IMG/VR virus record: IMGVR_UViG_3300044994_000194
Location: 1 to 31,616 of that record
DNA length: 31,616 bases
Direction: 5' to 3' (one strand)
From: a virus
Part shown: positions 1 to 8,474 of the stretch, piece by piece
Layout of the letters: each line of letters starts with the position of its first letter
Position numbering within the stretch: position 1 is the first letter of the stretch
The notes under the pieces: model-generated
What the model saw: only the letters and a program-made list of their open reading frames with translations
The model's database searches: none
Told to the model about the DNA's origin: nothing
Made by a program: the position numbers and the translations under genes

Positions 1-100
1 CCGAACCCCCGAACCACCGACCCCACACCTGGTGGCTACGATCTTCTTTGTCCGGTCGGAGCGTGACGATCGGAAAGATCATGTCTCTCGGAGGTTTGAA

Positions 101-445
101 ATGGCGACTCTCACCCCCATCTCACCGGCAATCAGCGGCGCAACCGTCACTCCGGCGGCGGTTTCTTCCTCTGACTCTTTCGCGAACCCGCGCGGCAACG
201 CGTTCCTCTACGTCCGGAACGGCTCCGGCGGCTCGATCAACGTGACCCTCGTTGCTCAATCGACGCTCCGCCCAGCGGACGGCTCGTTCCCCGCGATGAC
301 CCTCTCGAACAACGTCGTCGCGGTTGGCGCTGGCGCGGAGAAGATCATCGGGCCGATCCCGTCCGCGTTCAATGACGGCAACGGAAACGTGACCGTCAAC
401 TTCTCCGCGACGACTTCTGTCACGGCTGTGGTGATTCAGCAGTAG
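101..445 (+). CDS. Small beta-rich phage structural protein (head-surface type)
   Basis: A 114-residue protein rich in Val, Thr, Ser, Ala and Gly, with alternating hydrophobic residues typical of an all-beta fold and no Cys. The segments GNAFLYVRNGSGGSINVT and GAGAEKIIGPIPSAFNDGNG resemble small proteins often encoded beside phage head genes. Their role is not established; capsid decoration is my inference. I start at ATG 101 because GGAGG lies at 90-94, six bases upstream. An in-frame GTG at 32 would add 23 charged residues and has no ribosome site. It is the first gene of the window, 47 bases before the HNH gene. It could instead be a tail-surface protein. Confidence 0.6.
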   Translation: MATLTPISPAISGATVTPAAVSSSDSFANPRGNAFLYVRNGSGGSINVTLVAQSTLRPADGSFPAMTLSNNVVAVGAGAEKIIGPIPSAFNDGNGNVTVNFSATTSVTAVVIQQ

Positions 446-492
446 GCGACGTTCGTGGTCGCCGACCTCCACGCGCACGCGGAGGATTCGCC

Positions 493-843
493 ATGCCGAA
501 GGCACCGAAAAGACCGTGCACGTTCCCAGGATGCGGTCGTCTGGTCGTCAATGGAAACCGATGCGATGAGCATCGGCGCAAGGCGTTCTCCGATCGACGA
601 GGATCGTCGTCATCACGCGGCTACGGCGCTCGGTGGCGACGGCTCCGTACGCTCGTTCTCCATCGGTCTCCCATCTGCGCGTGCGGGCAACCAGCGACCG
701 AGGTCGATCACGTTCGACCAAAGTCCGAGGGCGGCGACGATTCGATCGCGAACTTGCGTGGCATCTGCCGATCGTGCCACCGGGTGAAGTCAGGGCGCGA
801 AGGCGCACGGGCAAGCACGCTCGCCAGGGGAGGGGGGGGGTGA
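493..843 (+). CDS. HNH endonuclease, packaging-associated
   Basis: A 116-residue HNH nuclease. The core has DH at 72-73, a GG turn at 80-81, N87 and a C92-x2-C95-H96 end, followed by VK. A Cys pair at 62 and 64 likely completes a zinc site. A second Cys/His cluster (C9, C14, C24, H27) sits at the N-terminus. Stand-alone HNH proteins encoded next to phage terminases are known to work with the terminase when the genome is cut at cos sites, and the position just before terS fits that job. GGAGG at 481-485 supports ATG 493. The gene ends in a run of G (four, then nine), giving a Gly-rich tail. Some such genes are instead homing-type nucleases, but position favours a packaging role. Confidence 0.88.
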   Translation: MPKAPKRPCTFPGCGRLVVNGNRCDEHRRKAFSDRRGSSSSRGYGARWRRLRTLVLHRSPICACGQPATEVDHVRPKSEGGDDSIANLRGICRSCHRVKSGREGARASTLARGGGG

Positions 844-1017
844 ATCTCAAGGCGCGAGGCCCGGGGACCGCTCGCCGCCGCTACGAATACGCGAGCGCGG
901 GTTTTGTGGGGGTGAGGCGGCTCTCAACTGGTGGTCATGGCGGCGTTTGGCGGCTGTCGTGGTGCGGTGTGGTGGGGGTTCGGGGGGGGTTCGAGGGGGG
1001 TGGAAGCGAGGCAACTC
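844..1017 (+). other. G-rich noncoding stretch before terS; possible packaging site
   Basis: I see no convincing gene here. The plus strand is strongly biased to G, with runs of 5, 8 and 6 G at 974-978, 982-989 and 995-1000, and a run of 9 just upstream at 832-840. An in-frame ATG at 931 would extend terS upstream, but the extra residues are low-complexity Gly/Trp/Arg and look untranslated. The place between an HNH gene and a terminase gene is where cos or pac sites commonly lie. The G tracts could form a quadruplex. Both ideas are inference. Confidence 0.4.
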
Positions 1018-1566
1018 ATGGGAGAACGCGGACCCCCGCCTAAGCCGACCGTCCTCAAACTGATTGCCGGGAACCCCGGCAAACGCGAGTTGAACTTCGA
1101 TGAGGCGATCCCGGCCCCGATGGAATCGAACGAACCGCCACCGGAGGTCGCGGCGGATCCCCGGGCGGCGTCGATTTGGGGGCGGCTGGTTCCGGATCTC
1201 GCGGCGTGCGGACTGGCGAGGTCGGTCGATTGGCCTGTTCTGACGCGGTATGTCCTGAAACTTTCACGGTGGATCTTCCTCGCGGAAGAGATCAGGCGGA
1301 TCGCGTCGGAGAATCCTTCATCGAAGGGGACGACCTACCCGATCTTCGATGAAAGCGGGCGCGTGAAGTACGTCGCGGAGTTCCCGTGGGCGTCCGAGTG
1401 GCGGACCCTCGATCGAGATCTCCGCGCCGATGAACGTGCTCTCGGGATCTCTCCGTCGGCGCGATCGCGGATCTCCGTCCCATCGGACGTGAAGAAGACG
1501 GAGGACGACCTCCGTCGGGACTTCTTCAGGCGTGGATCGTTCCTTTCCGGCGGGGGGAGTGCGTGA
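1018..1566 (+). CDS. terS: Terminase small subunit, P27-like
   Basis: A 182-residue protein opening with MGERGPPPKPTVLKLIAGNP, which is the hallmark start of P27-type small terminases. The small subunit recognises viral DNA and recruits the large subunit for packaging. The middle (around 45-110) is helical with WGRLVPDLAACGL and WPVLTRYV, and the C-terminus is charged. I start at ATG 1018 because it gives the family start exactly and has GAGG at 1008-1011; the ATG at 931 only adds Gly-rich sequence. The stop overlaps the GTG start of the large subunit in GTGA, so the two are translationally coupled. Confidence 0.88.
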   Translation: MGERGPPPKPTVLKLIAGNPGKRELNFDEAIPAPMESNEPPPEVAADPRAASIWGRLVPDLAACGLARSVDWPVLTRYVLKLSRWIFLAEEIRRIASENPSSKGTTYPIFDESGRVKYVAEFPWASEWRTLDRDLRADERALGISPSARSRISVPSDVKKTEDDLRRDFFRRGSFLSGGGSA

Positions 1567-3158
1567 GCTTCTTCCCAGCGAGGAACGATGGGGAGACTAC
1601 CGCGTGCGGGAGGTTCGTCTTCCGCAATGCCCTCGCGGCTCACGCGGAGGCGTTCTTCGAGCGGTATCTTCGGCACTCGAAGGGCGAATGGGCCGGTCGT
1701 CTCTTCGTCCTCTCCCCGTGGCAACGTTGGATCGTCCGCGAACTCTTCGGGTGGGTCAGGGTCGACAACGGCACGCGAAGATACCGGACGGCGTACATCG
1801 AGATCCCGCGAAAGAACGGCAAGTCGACCTTCTCGGCGGGGCTGGCGCTCTACCTCACGCTGTGCGACGACGAACCTGGCGCGGAGGTCTACTCGGCCGC
1901 CGGCGACAAGGACCAGGCGTCGATCGTGTTCAAAGAGGCGGCGGAGATGGTTCGTCAATGCCGCGAACTCCACGAGCTTTGCGAAGTCCAGACGAAGGCG
2001 ATCGTCGTCCCTGGGACGACCTCGGTCTACCGCGTTCTCTCGTCCGAGGCGTTTACGAAGCACGGGTTGAACGCTCACGGGATCGTCTTCGACGAGCTGC
2101 ACGCGCAACCGAACCGTGAACTGTGGGACGTCCTGACGACCTCCGTCGGATCGCGCCGACAACCGATGACGATCGCGATCACGACGGCGGGGTACGACCG
2201 GGAGTCAATCTGCTACGAGCTGCACCTGTACGCTGAAAGGGTCCGCGACGGGATCGTCGACGACCCGACCTTCCTCGCCGTCATCTTCGCGGCGGATCCG
2301 TCGGACGACTGGACGAAGCCCGAGACGTGGGAGAAGGCGAACCCGAACCTCGGGATCTCGATCTCTCACGAATACCTAGCGGCGGAGTGCAGAAAGGCCC
2401 AGGAGACGCCGGGGTACGAGAACACGTTCAAGCGGCTCCACCTGAACCTGTGGACGGAGCAGGACACGCGATGGATCTCGATTCGGGCGTGGGACGCGAA
2501 CGCCCTCGAAGTCGCGGACGAGTCGTCGCTCCGCGGGCGTCGGTGCTACGTCGGACTCGACCTCTCGACGACGACGGACATCGCGGCGGCGGTCCGCGTC
2601 TACCCGAGGGACGACGGGACGTTCGACGTCATCCCGAAGTTCTACGTTCCGGCGGAGAACGCGGCGAAGAGGGAGCGAAAGGACCGAGTTCCTTACCCGC
2701 TTTGGATACGACAGGGATGGATCATCGCGACCCCCGGGAACGTCATCGACTACGACTTCATCAAGTCTGACCTTCTCGCGCTCGCGAAGGTTGCCGACCT
2801 GAGGGAAATCGCGTACGACCCGTGGTCGGCGACACAGATCGCGCTTCAACTCGAAGCCGACGGGGCGACGTGCGTTCCGTTCCGCCAGGGCTTCGCGTCG
2901 ATGTCCGAACCTTCAAAGACCTTCGAGAAGTTGATCCTGGGAGGGAAGATCCGCCACGGGAACAACCCGGTCCTCCGCTGGATGGTCTCGAACGTCGCGA
3001 TCGAGATCGACCCCGCCGGGAACATCAAGCCATCGAAGAAGCGATCGACGGAGAGGATCGACGGGGTCGTCGGGTGCATCATGGCCTTGGGGCGCGCTAC
3101 TCTTCCCAGCGAGAATGGCCCGTCCGTGTACCAGAAACGAGGCTTGGTCACGATATGA
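1563..3158 (+). CDS. terL: Terminase large subunit
   Basis: A 531-residue packaging motor of the HK97-like Terminase_1 group, a usual length for the family. The ATPase half carries the Walker A region PRKNGKS at 82-88 and Walker B VFDE ending at D177-E178. The nuclease half starts near 325 with YVGLDLSTTTD, where D333 is the likely first metal ligand of the RNase H-like fold; EIAYDPWSA follows. It cuts concatemers and pumps DNA through the portal. The start is GTG 1563, overlapping the terS stop. The end overlaps the portal start in ATGA, showing tight coupling of the packaging genes. Confidence 0.95.
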   Translation: MSFFPARNDGETTACGRFVFRNALAAHAEAFFERYLRHSKGEWAGRLFVLSPWQRWIVRELFGWVRVDNGTRRYRTAYIEIPRKNGKSTFSAGLALYLTLCDDEPGAEVYSAAGDKDQASIVFKEAAEMVRQCRELHELCEVQTKAIVVPGTTSVYRVLSSEAFTKHGLNAHGIVFDELHAQPNRELWDVLTTSVGSRRQPMTIAITTAGYDRESICYELHLYAERVRDGIVDDPTFLAVIFAADPSDDWTKPETWEKANPNLGISISHEYLAAECRKAQETPGYENTFKRLHLNLWTEQDTRWISIRAWDANALEVADESSLRGRRCYVGLDLSTTTDIAAAVRVYPRDDGTFDVIPKFYVPAENAAKRERKDRVPYPLWIRQGWIIATPGNVIDYDFIKSDLLALAKVADLREIAYDPWSATQIALQLEADGATCVPFRQGFASMSEPSKTFEKLILGGKIRHGNNPVLRWMVSNVAIEIDPAGNIKPSKKRSTERIDGVVGCIMALGRATLPSENGPSVYQKRGLVTI

Positions 3159-4915
3159 AGAACCTTCTCTCGACCATCTCGCGCCGATTCCTCTCCCGCG
3201 CTGGGGGGTCAGAACGTCGCGCGACCTCGATCGGCGGCGGCTCAATCTCTGATCCTCCGGGGTGGCTCGAACGTCTGCTGCTCGGAAACAGGGACGTCGA
3301 GGATGTTCCGGTCGAGATCGACGAACGGAACGCGCTCGCGATTCCGGCGGTCTTCGCGTGCGTACGGGCGATCTCCGAGGACGTCGCGAAGTTGCCGATC
3401 CACGTCTACCGGCAGACGGAGACCGGGAAGGAGCGGCTCCGCAACCATCCTCTGGCGAGGCTTGTTCGCGGTCTTCCGAACCCACACATGTCATGGTTCG
3501 ACCTCGCGTCGGCGACGACTGCCCACGCGCTGACGTGGGGGAATGGCTACGTGGAGATCGTCCGCGATGGGAACAACCGCCCATCCGAGCTCTGGCCTCT
3601 TGAACCAGACCGCGTCGAGGTCCGCCGATCAACCGTCAAGCCGGAAGAGATCGTCTACATCTACAACGACCCGGCGCTCGGGAAGAGGCGGACGATCTTC
3701 GACGTCGACGTCCTCCACATCAAGGGTCTCGGCTACGACGGTCTCGTCGGCTACTCGGTCATCGGCTGGGCGCGGAGGTCTCTGGCGCTGACGGCTGCGG
3801 CGGAGAAGTTCGGTTCGTCCTTCTTCGGCAACTCGTCTCTTCCGAAGGGCGTCCTTGAACACCCCGGCGTCCTCGGCGATGAGGCTCAGAAGAACCTCCG
3901 CGAATCGTGGGAGAAGATCCATCGTGGGGTCGGGAACTACGGTCGGGTCGCGATCCTCGAAGAGGGGATGAAGTTCAACTCGATCACGATCCCGCCAGAT
4001 GACGCTCAGTTTTTGGAGACCCGGCAGTTCCAGATCCCCGAGATCTGCCGCTGGTTCCGCATGCCGCCGCACAAGATCGCCGACCTCACTCGCGCGACGT
4101 TCTCGAACATCGAACACTCGTCGATCGAGTACGTCGGGGACACGCTTCTCCCGTGGTTCGTTCGATGGGAGCAGGAGATCCGCAGGAAGTGCTTCACCGG
4201 CGGGGAAGGGAACCTCTTCGTCGAGTTCGTCACGGCGGCGCTGCTTCGAGGCGACCTGAAGTCTCGATACGACGCCTACGCGATCGGTCGTCAGTGGGGA
4301 TGGCTGAGTCCGAACGACGTCCGCGAGTTCGAGAACCTCAACCCGATCGAAAGCGAAGGCGGGGCTATCTACCTCGTTCCGGCGAACATGGCGAACGCCG
4401 ACGTCTTCGCGAAGGCGAAGGAACCCCAGGCCCCCCCGACGCCCCCGACGCCTCCTCCTGGCGGCGACGACGCGATGCCTTCGCCCGTACCAGCGACGAC
4501 CCGCGCCTATCGTGATCTCGTCGTCGAGGCGGTCTCACGCCTGCGGAGAGTCGAGGGCGACAAGATCTCGCGTCACGCGAAGAGAGACGACTCGTTCGCG
4601 TGGATGTCTCAGTTCGTTGCGAACCAACGCGCGGTGGCGGAGGCGGAGTTCAGGCCCCTCGCGATCGCGTACATTGGTTCGGCCCCCGGACGACCACCGA
4701 CCTTCGACTATCTCTCCGAGGCTCGAATCCTCGCTGAGGATCTCGGCGGCGATCACGCGGCCAGGCTCGCGAAAGTAGTATTTTCGGGCAACTGGACGGC
4801 GGACGTCGAGAGGCGCTCTCTCGCGTGGACGGAGGACGTGACGGACGAAGTCGACGCGATCATCGCTCGGATGGAGTCGATCGTCGCGCGGCGCATCGCG
4901 GAGAACTGGCAATGA
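3155..4915 (+). CDS. Portal protein with C-terminal extension
   Basis: A 586-residue protein. Residues 1 to about 420 are an HK97-type portal: NALAIPAVFACVRAISEDVA near the N-terminus, then IHVYR, LTWGNGYVEI, the hallmark FFGNSSLPKGVLEHPG and FRMPPHKIADLT. The ring of portals forms the DNA entry vertex and docks terminase and connector. A proline-rich linker (about 426-440) leads to an extra domain of roughly 145 residues, charged and helical, ending in EDVTDEVDAIIARMESIVAR. Most HK97-type portals are about 400-430 residues, so this is clearly longer. The extension could be a minor head or scaffold-like module fused to the portal. Start and stop overlap neighbours by ATGA. Confidence 0.93.
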   Translation: MKNLLSTISRRFLSRAGGSERRATSIGGGSISDPPGWLERLLLGNRDVEDVPVEIDERNALAIPAVFACVRAISEDVAKLPIHVYRQTETGKERLRNHPLARLVRGLPNPHMSWFDLASATTAHALTWGNGYVEIVRDGNNRPSELWPLEPDRVEVRRSTVKPEEIVYIYNDPALGKRRTIFDVDVLHIKGLGYDGLVGYSVIGWARRSLALTAAAEKFGSSFFGNSSLPKGVLEHPGVLGDEAQKNLRESWEKIHRGVGNYGRVAILEEGMKFNSITIPPDDAQFLETRQFQIPEICRWFRMPPHKIADLTRATFSNIEHSSIEYVGDTLLPWFVRWEQEIRRKCFTGGEGNLFVEFVTAALLRGDLKSRYDAYAIGRQWGWLSPNDVREFENLNPIESEGGAIYLVPANMANADVFAKAKEPQAPPTPPTPPPGGDDAMPSPVPATTRAYRDLVVEAVSRLRRVEGDKISRHAKRDDSFAWMSQFVANQRAVAEAEFRPLAIAYIGSAPGRPPTFDYLSEARILAEDLGGDHAARLAKVVFSGNWTADVERRSLAWTEDVTDEVDAIIARMESIVARRIAENWQ

Positions 4916-5508
4916 CACACGAAACCTTCACGGTTGATCAGGCGGAACGTCGGTCGATCGGGATCTCCGACCTTGAAATCAGACTTGACCAGGGGAAGCC
5001 GACGAGGATCGTCGGCTACGCGGCGAAGTTCGGGGTCCGATCTGAACCGATCTACGGATCCTTTCGCGAGGTCATCGCGAAGGGCGCGTTCGGGAAGAAC
5101 CTTCCCGGCGCTGACATCCGATTTCTGGTTGGGCACGACACCCGCGCGATCCTCGGGAGAACGAAGTCGGGGACTCTTTCGGTCCGCGAGGACGAGATCG
5201 GTCTCCGCTTCGACCTAACCCTCCCGGAGACGACCCTCGCGAAGGACACGATCGAGCAGATCCAGCGGAGAGACCTCGACGCGATGTCATTTGGGTTCAA
5301 GAAGATCGAGGATTCGTGGGGCGAGGATGAGAATGGATTTGCGCTCCGTACGCTTCGCGAGGTTAAGGTCTTCGAGATCTCACTGACTGCGTTTCCGGCG
5401 TACGACCAGACCGAGGTGGCAGTACGCGAGCTGGCGGCGTGGCGTGAGTCGAGGCACCACTCGCGTAGGTCCAGACTTCGCTTGCGGTTGGCCGACCAGC
5501 AGGGATAG
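4912..5508 (+). CDS. Prohead maturation protease, HK97/U35 type
   Basis: A 198-residue serine protease that trims capsid subunits during head maturation. The family pattern is clear: VGYAAKFG near 35, FLVGHD with catalytic His75, DLDAMSFGF with catalytic Ser126, and VFEISLTAFPAYDQTEV with Glu155 and the conserved end. Length is usual for the family. The ATG at 4912 overlaps the portal stop. The Arg-rich C-terminus (RRSRLRLRL) may bind DNA or scaffold; that is inference. It lies directly before the capsid gene, as expected. Confidence 0.93.
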   Translation: MTHETFTVDQAERRSIGISDLEIRLDQGKPTRIVGYAAKFGVRSEPIYGSFREVIAKGAFGKNLPGADIRFLVGHDTRAILGRTKSGTLSVREDEIGLRFDLTLPETTLAKDTIEQIQRRDLDAMSFGFKKIEDSWGEDENGFALRTLREVKVFEISLTAFPAYDQTEVAVRELAAWRESRHHSRRSRLRLRLADQQG

Positions 5509-5517
5509 CATACTGCA

Positions 5518-5537
5518 CCCCCGACCATCGGCGGGGG
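5518..5537 (+). other. Intergenic hairpin between protease and capsid genes
   Basis: CCCCCG at 5518-5523 pairs with CGGGGG at 5532-5537 around an eight-base loop, within a 106-base gap. No T tract follows, so it is not a standard terminator. It may protect or process the message for the highly expressed capsid protein. Confidence 0.35.
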
Positions 5538-5614
5538 ACGTCGTTCGGGTTGGCGCGACCTTCGGCGCGCACCGCGGACGTGATCGACGAACGGGCATCA
5601 CAAGGAAAACTGAC

Positions 5615-6982
5615 ATGCCGACCATCCAAGAACTGCGCGAGCAGCGTGCACAGAACATTGCGGACGCGCGAAAGATCCTCGATCTTGCGACATCGGAGAA
5701 GCGAGATCTGACTGCGGACGAGTCCGCGAAGTCCGACTCTCTTCTCGACGAGGCCGACAAGATCAAGGCGACGATCGAGGAGCGCGAGCGCGCGGAAGAT
5801 CGCGCTCGCCGTCTCGAAGACGCGGAGAAGGAGCTCCGGGAGTCCGGTCGACGGCCCCCGCCCCCGCCGAACCCCAGGCCCGGCGATAACGCCAACGGCG
5901 GTCGGAACGGCGGCGGTCGGGAGGATGCCAACGAGGCCCGCGAGATGACTTGGCGGGTCGCGGGCGGCGAGACCCGTCGGATCCCGATCGACCTCGAGCG
6001 CCGCGGGTCGCGGGCGTACCGCGAAGCCTTCGCGCGGTATCTCGTGAACGGGTCGACGCAGGGGCTGGATCTCCGGGATATCAACCGCGACCGCGAGGAA
6101 CGCGATCTGTCGGCGGACTCGGACCCGGACGGCGGGTACACCCTCGCGCCGACTCAAATGGTCGGTCGCCTCTTGCAGGCGGTCGATGACGCGGTCGTGA
6201 TGCGCCAGTACGCGACGGTCATCCAACTCCGTGGTGCTCAGAACCTCGGCGTCCCGACCCTCGACACTGACATTTCGGATTCGGACTGGACGACCGAGAT
6301 CCAGACCGGCTCGAAGGACACGGCGATGAAGTTCGGCAAGCGCGAGCTGAACCCGACTCCGCTCGCGAAGAGGATCCTGATCTCGCGGAAGCTTCTCCGC
6401 AACTCCGCGATCGGGATCGAGGCTCTCGTCCAGCAGCGTCTGGCGTTCAAGTTCGGCGTCACCGAAGAGAAGTCGTTTCTGACCGGCACCGGCGCGAACC
6501 AGCCTCTCGGCGTCTTCGTGGCGTCGGCGAACGGCATTTCGACCGCGCGCGACGTCCAGACCGGCTCCGCGACCGACTGGACGGCGGATGGCCTGATCGA
6601 CGCGAAGTTCGCGCTCAAGGCCCAGTACTGGCCGAACGCGCGGTGGATCATGCACCGCGACAGCCTGAAGCGCATCAGGAAACTGAAGGACACGACGAAC
6701 CAGTACCTCTGGCAGCCCGGGCTGACGGCTGGCGAGCCCGACAGGATCCTCGACATCCCGTACACCCTCTCCGAGTTCGCGCCGAACACCTTCACCTCCG
6801 GGAAGTACGTCGCCGTCCTGGGCGATCTCCGCTACTACTGGATCGCTGAGGCGCTCTCTCTCGAAGTCCAGCGGCTGAACGAGCTGTATGCCGAGACCAA
6901 CCAGGTCGGGTACATCGGTCGGATCGAATTGGACGGGATGCCGGTCCTCGAAGAGGCCTTTGTCCGGGCGAAGACCAACTAA
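5615..6982 (+). CDS. Major capsid protein, HK97 fold
   Basis: A 455-residue capsid subunit. Residues 1 to about 80 are a charged coiled coil (MPTIQELREQ through RRLEDAEKEL) acting as the scaffold-like delta domain. A Pro/Gly/Asn-rich linker follows (about 86-115). The shell domain begins near 170 with DPDGGYTLAP, a very common start of mature HK97-type subunits after protease cleavage. KRILISRKLLRNSAIGIEA and FLTGTGANQPLGVF are family hallmarks; the end is GMPVLEEAFVRAKTN. AAGGA at 5602-5606 supports ATG 5615. Cleavage near the linker by the protease encoded just upstream is expected; the exact site is inference. Confidence 0.95.
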   Translation: MPTIQELREQRAQNIADARKILDLATSEKRDLTADESAKSDSLLDEADKIKATIEERERAEDRARRLEDAEKELRESGRRPPPPPNPRPGDNANGGRNGGGREDANEAREMTWRVAGGETRRIPIDLERRGSRAYREAFARYLVNGSTQGLDLRDINRDREERDLSADSDPDGGYTLAPTQMVGRLLQAVDDAVVMRQYATVIQLRGAQNLGVPTLDTDISDSDWTTEIQTGSKDTAMKFGKRELNPTPLAKRILISRKLLRNSAIGIEALVQQRLAFKFGVTEEKSFLTGTGANQPLGVFVASANGISTARDVQTGSATDWTADGLIDAKFALKAQYWPNARWIMHRDSLKRIRKLKDTTNQYLWQPGLTAGEPDRILDIPYTLSEFAPNTFTSGKYVAVLGDLRYYWIAEALSLEVQRLNELYAETNQVGYIGRIELDGMPVLEEAFVRAKTN

Positions 6983-7035
6983 TCTCGGAGGAAGAAGTCC
7001 GAAGAGTCCGAAGAGTCAGAAGCAAAGAACAGGAA

Positions 7036-7064
7036 CCCCGGGGGGCGAGCCACGTCCCCCGGGG
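7036..7064 (+). terminator. GC-rich hairpin after the capsid gene
   Basis: CCCCGGGGG at 7036-7044 pairs perfectly with CCCCCGGGG at 7056-7064 (nine pairs, eleven-base loop), 53 bases after the capsid stop. There is no U tract, so full termination is unlikely. Attenuation or mRNA stabilisation would let the capsid gene be expressed above the genes that follow. Confidence 0.45.
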
Positions 7065-7088
7065 ATCCAAGATCAGAAGGGATCGGAA

Positions 7089-7526
7089 ATGGAACTCTCT
7101 CTTGCGAAGAACGTCGCGATTGACCGCGTTTCGAACGCGGTCGCGGCGGGGACGAGCGACATCAACTCGTCATCGGTGGATATGGAGGGCTTCGAAACCG
7201 TGACGTTCATCGTCTCGTTCGGGGCGATCACGGCGACGGCGGTCACATCCATCCAGATCGACCACTCGTCCGACGGTTCGACGTGGAACCCCGTCCTCGG
7301 CTCGAAGGTGACCGTGCCGGATACCGCGTCGAACAAGGTCGCGATCGTCGAGGCGGTCAGGCCCACTCTCCAGTTCGTCCGATGCACCGTCGACCGTGGC
7401 ACGGCGAACGCGGTCGTTGACAGCATCGTCGCGGTCCGATCGGGTCCGCGGAAGGCCCCGATCTCTCAGGGCTCGACGATCGTCGGGACGACGGTCGTCA
7501 TTGGGTCGACGACCGGAACCCCGTAG
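7089..7526 (+). CDS. Small head-associated protein of unknown function
   Basis: A 145-residue beta-rich protein with GFETVTFIVSFGAI, SSDGSTWNPVLGS and a VRCTVDRGTANAVVDSIVAV segment. Similar proteins of this size are commonly encoded just after phage capsid genes, and are probably structural; I cannot name a defined role. AAGGGA at 7077-7082 supports ATG 7089. The gene is bracketed by two GC-rich hairpins, suggesting its expression is uncoupled from both neighbours. Decoration protein is the leading guess. Confidence 0.6.
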   Translation: MELSLAKNVAIDRVSNAVAAGTSDINSSSVDMEGFETVTFIVSFGAITATAVTSIQIDHSSDGSTWNPVLGSKVTVPDTASNKVAIVEAVRPTLQFVRCTVDRGTANAVVDSIVAVRSGPRKAPISQGSTIVGTTVVIGSTTGTP

Positions 7527-7543
7527 CGCGATCCACTCACTCC

Positions 7544-7573
7544 CAGCGTTTCGGGCGACGGCCCGAGGCGCTG
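7544..7573 (+). terminator. Terminator-like hairpin
   Basis: The 13-base arms 7544-7556 and 7561-7573 pair with two G-U wobbles around the loop GACG and are followed by TTTG. This is a strong stem with a short T tract, 17 bases after a stop codon. It likely attenuates transcription after the head genes. Confidence 0.5.
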
Positions 7574-7615
7574 TTTGCAGTCGTCTTCCACCCGCCACAC
7601 GACGGAGAACGCCCG

Positions 7616-7849
7616 ATGAAGATTTCGATGAAGACCCTCGCGTCCGGCCCCAATGGAGTCCTCCGTCCAGGAGAGGTCTACAACCTCTCCGACGAAGAAG
7701 CGAAACAGCTGATCGAAGGTCGGTACGCGGAGGCGGTCGAGGACGCGGCCCCACCCCACGTCACCGACGCGGAGGCGGTCGTCGCCACCGTGGAAGATGA
7801 CGCGGACGAGAATGACGGCGACGAGGACCACGATCTGTCGTCCACCTAA
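7616..7849 (+). CDS. Small acidic protein of the head-tail region
   Basis: A 77-residue protein. The N-terminal half, with VLRPGEVYNLSDEEAKQLIE then GRYAEAV, resembles short phage proteins of the 'PGE..DL.DEEA..LI..G.A' type found next to connector genes. The C-terminal 30 residues are almost entirely Asp, Glu and Ala (EDDADENDGDEDHD). Function is unknown. GGAGAA at 7604-7609 precedes ATG 7616. It ends nine bases before the connector gene. Confidence 0.6.
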   Translation: MKISMKTLASGPNGVLRPGEVYNLSDEEAKQLIEGRYAEAVEDAAPPHVTDAEAVVATVEDDADENDGDEDHDLSST

Positions 7850-7858
7850 GTCACGACA

Positions 7859-8455
7859 ATGTACGCCACCCTCCAAAGCGCCCCTTCGACGGCTCCGGTC
7901 TCACTGGCCGAGGCGAAGTCTCATCTACGCGTCGAGGTCGCGGACGACGACACTTTGATTCAGTCGTACATTGACGCGGCGACGGTGATGGCCGAAGAGT
8001 TCCTTCGGCGTCGGCTGATCACGCAGACGTGGAGGATCTTCCTCGACGGATTCCCCCAGGGAAACGGCGCGATCGTTGTCCCGTACTCTCCACTCGTCTC
8101 GATCTCGGGGTTCAGCTACAAGGATCCGACGACCGGCGCTGACACCCCAGTCTCCGGATCTGTTTACTCGGTCGAGGCTCCGAACGGACCGAACCCGGCC
8201 CGAGGTCGAATCGTGCTCGGGTTCGACCAGCAATGGCCGACTCCACGGGATCAGGCGAACGCCGTGCAGTTCGACGCGGTCGTCGGCTACGGCGCGGCGT
8301 CATCGGTACCGGCGGCGATCAGGTCCGCGATACTTCTTCTCGTGGGGAACCTGTACGCGAACCGGGAATCGGTCGTGACTGGCATCAGCGCGTCGAAGCT
8401 TCCGATGTCGGCGGAGTTCCTTCTCTCGCCCTTTAGGTTGTTCGAGTTCCAGTAG
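7859..8455 (+). CDS. Head-tail connector protein, gp6-like
   Basis: A 198-residue protein of the phage connector (gp6/phiE125 gp8-like) type, which forms the ring beneath the portal. It begins with the hallmark PVSLAEAKSHLRVE, then DDDTLIQSYIDAATVMAEEFL and the hydrophobic beta core VVPYSPLVSISGFSY. The middle FDAVVGYG and helix AIRSAILLLVGNLYANRESVV are also typical. The ribosome site is poor, so translation may depend on the preceding gene. Its place after the capsid and before head closure fits. Confidence 0.85.
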   Translation: MYATLQSAPSTAPVSLAEAKSHLRVEVADDDTLIQSYIDAATVMAEEFLRRRLITQTWRIFLDGFPQGNGAIVVPYSPLVSISGFSYKDPTTGADTPVSGSVYSVEAPNGPNPARGRIVLGFDQQWPTPRDQANAVQFDAVVGYGAASSVPAAIRSAILLLVGNLYANRESVVTGISASKLPMSAEFLLSPFRLFEFQ

Positions 8456-8474
8456 TCAACCAGGAGGCTTTTCG

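Noticed and set aside
32-100. Upstream GTG start for the first gene
   Set aside because: It adds a charged stretch unlike the beta-rich body and has no ribosome site, whereas ATG 101 has GGAGG.
931-1017. Upstream ATG for the small terminase
   Set aside because: The added residues come from G runs and precede the exact family start MGERGPPPKP.
5363-6655. A 430-codon minus-strand frame opposite the capsid gene
   Set aside because: It is a shadow of GC-rich codon use; the capsid frame has clear family motifs and a ribosome site.
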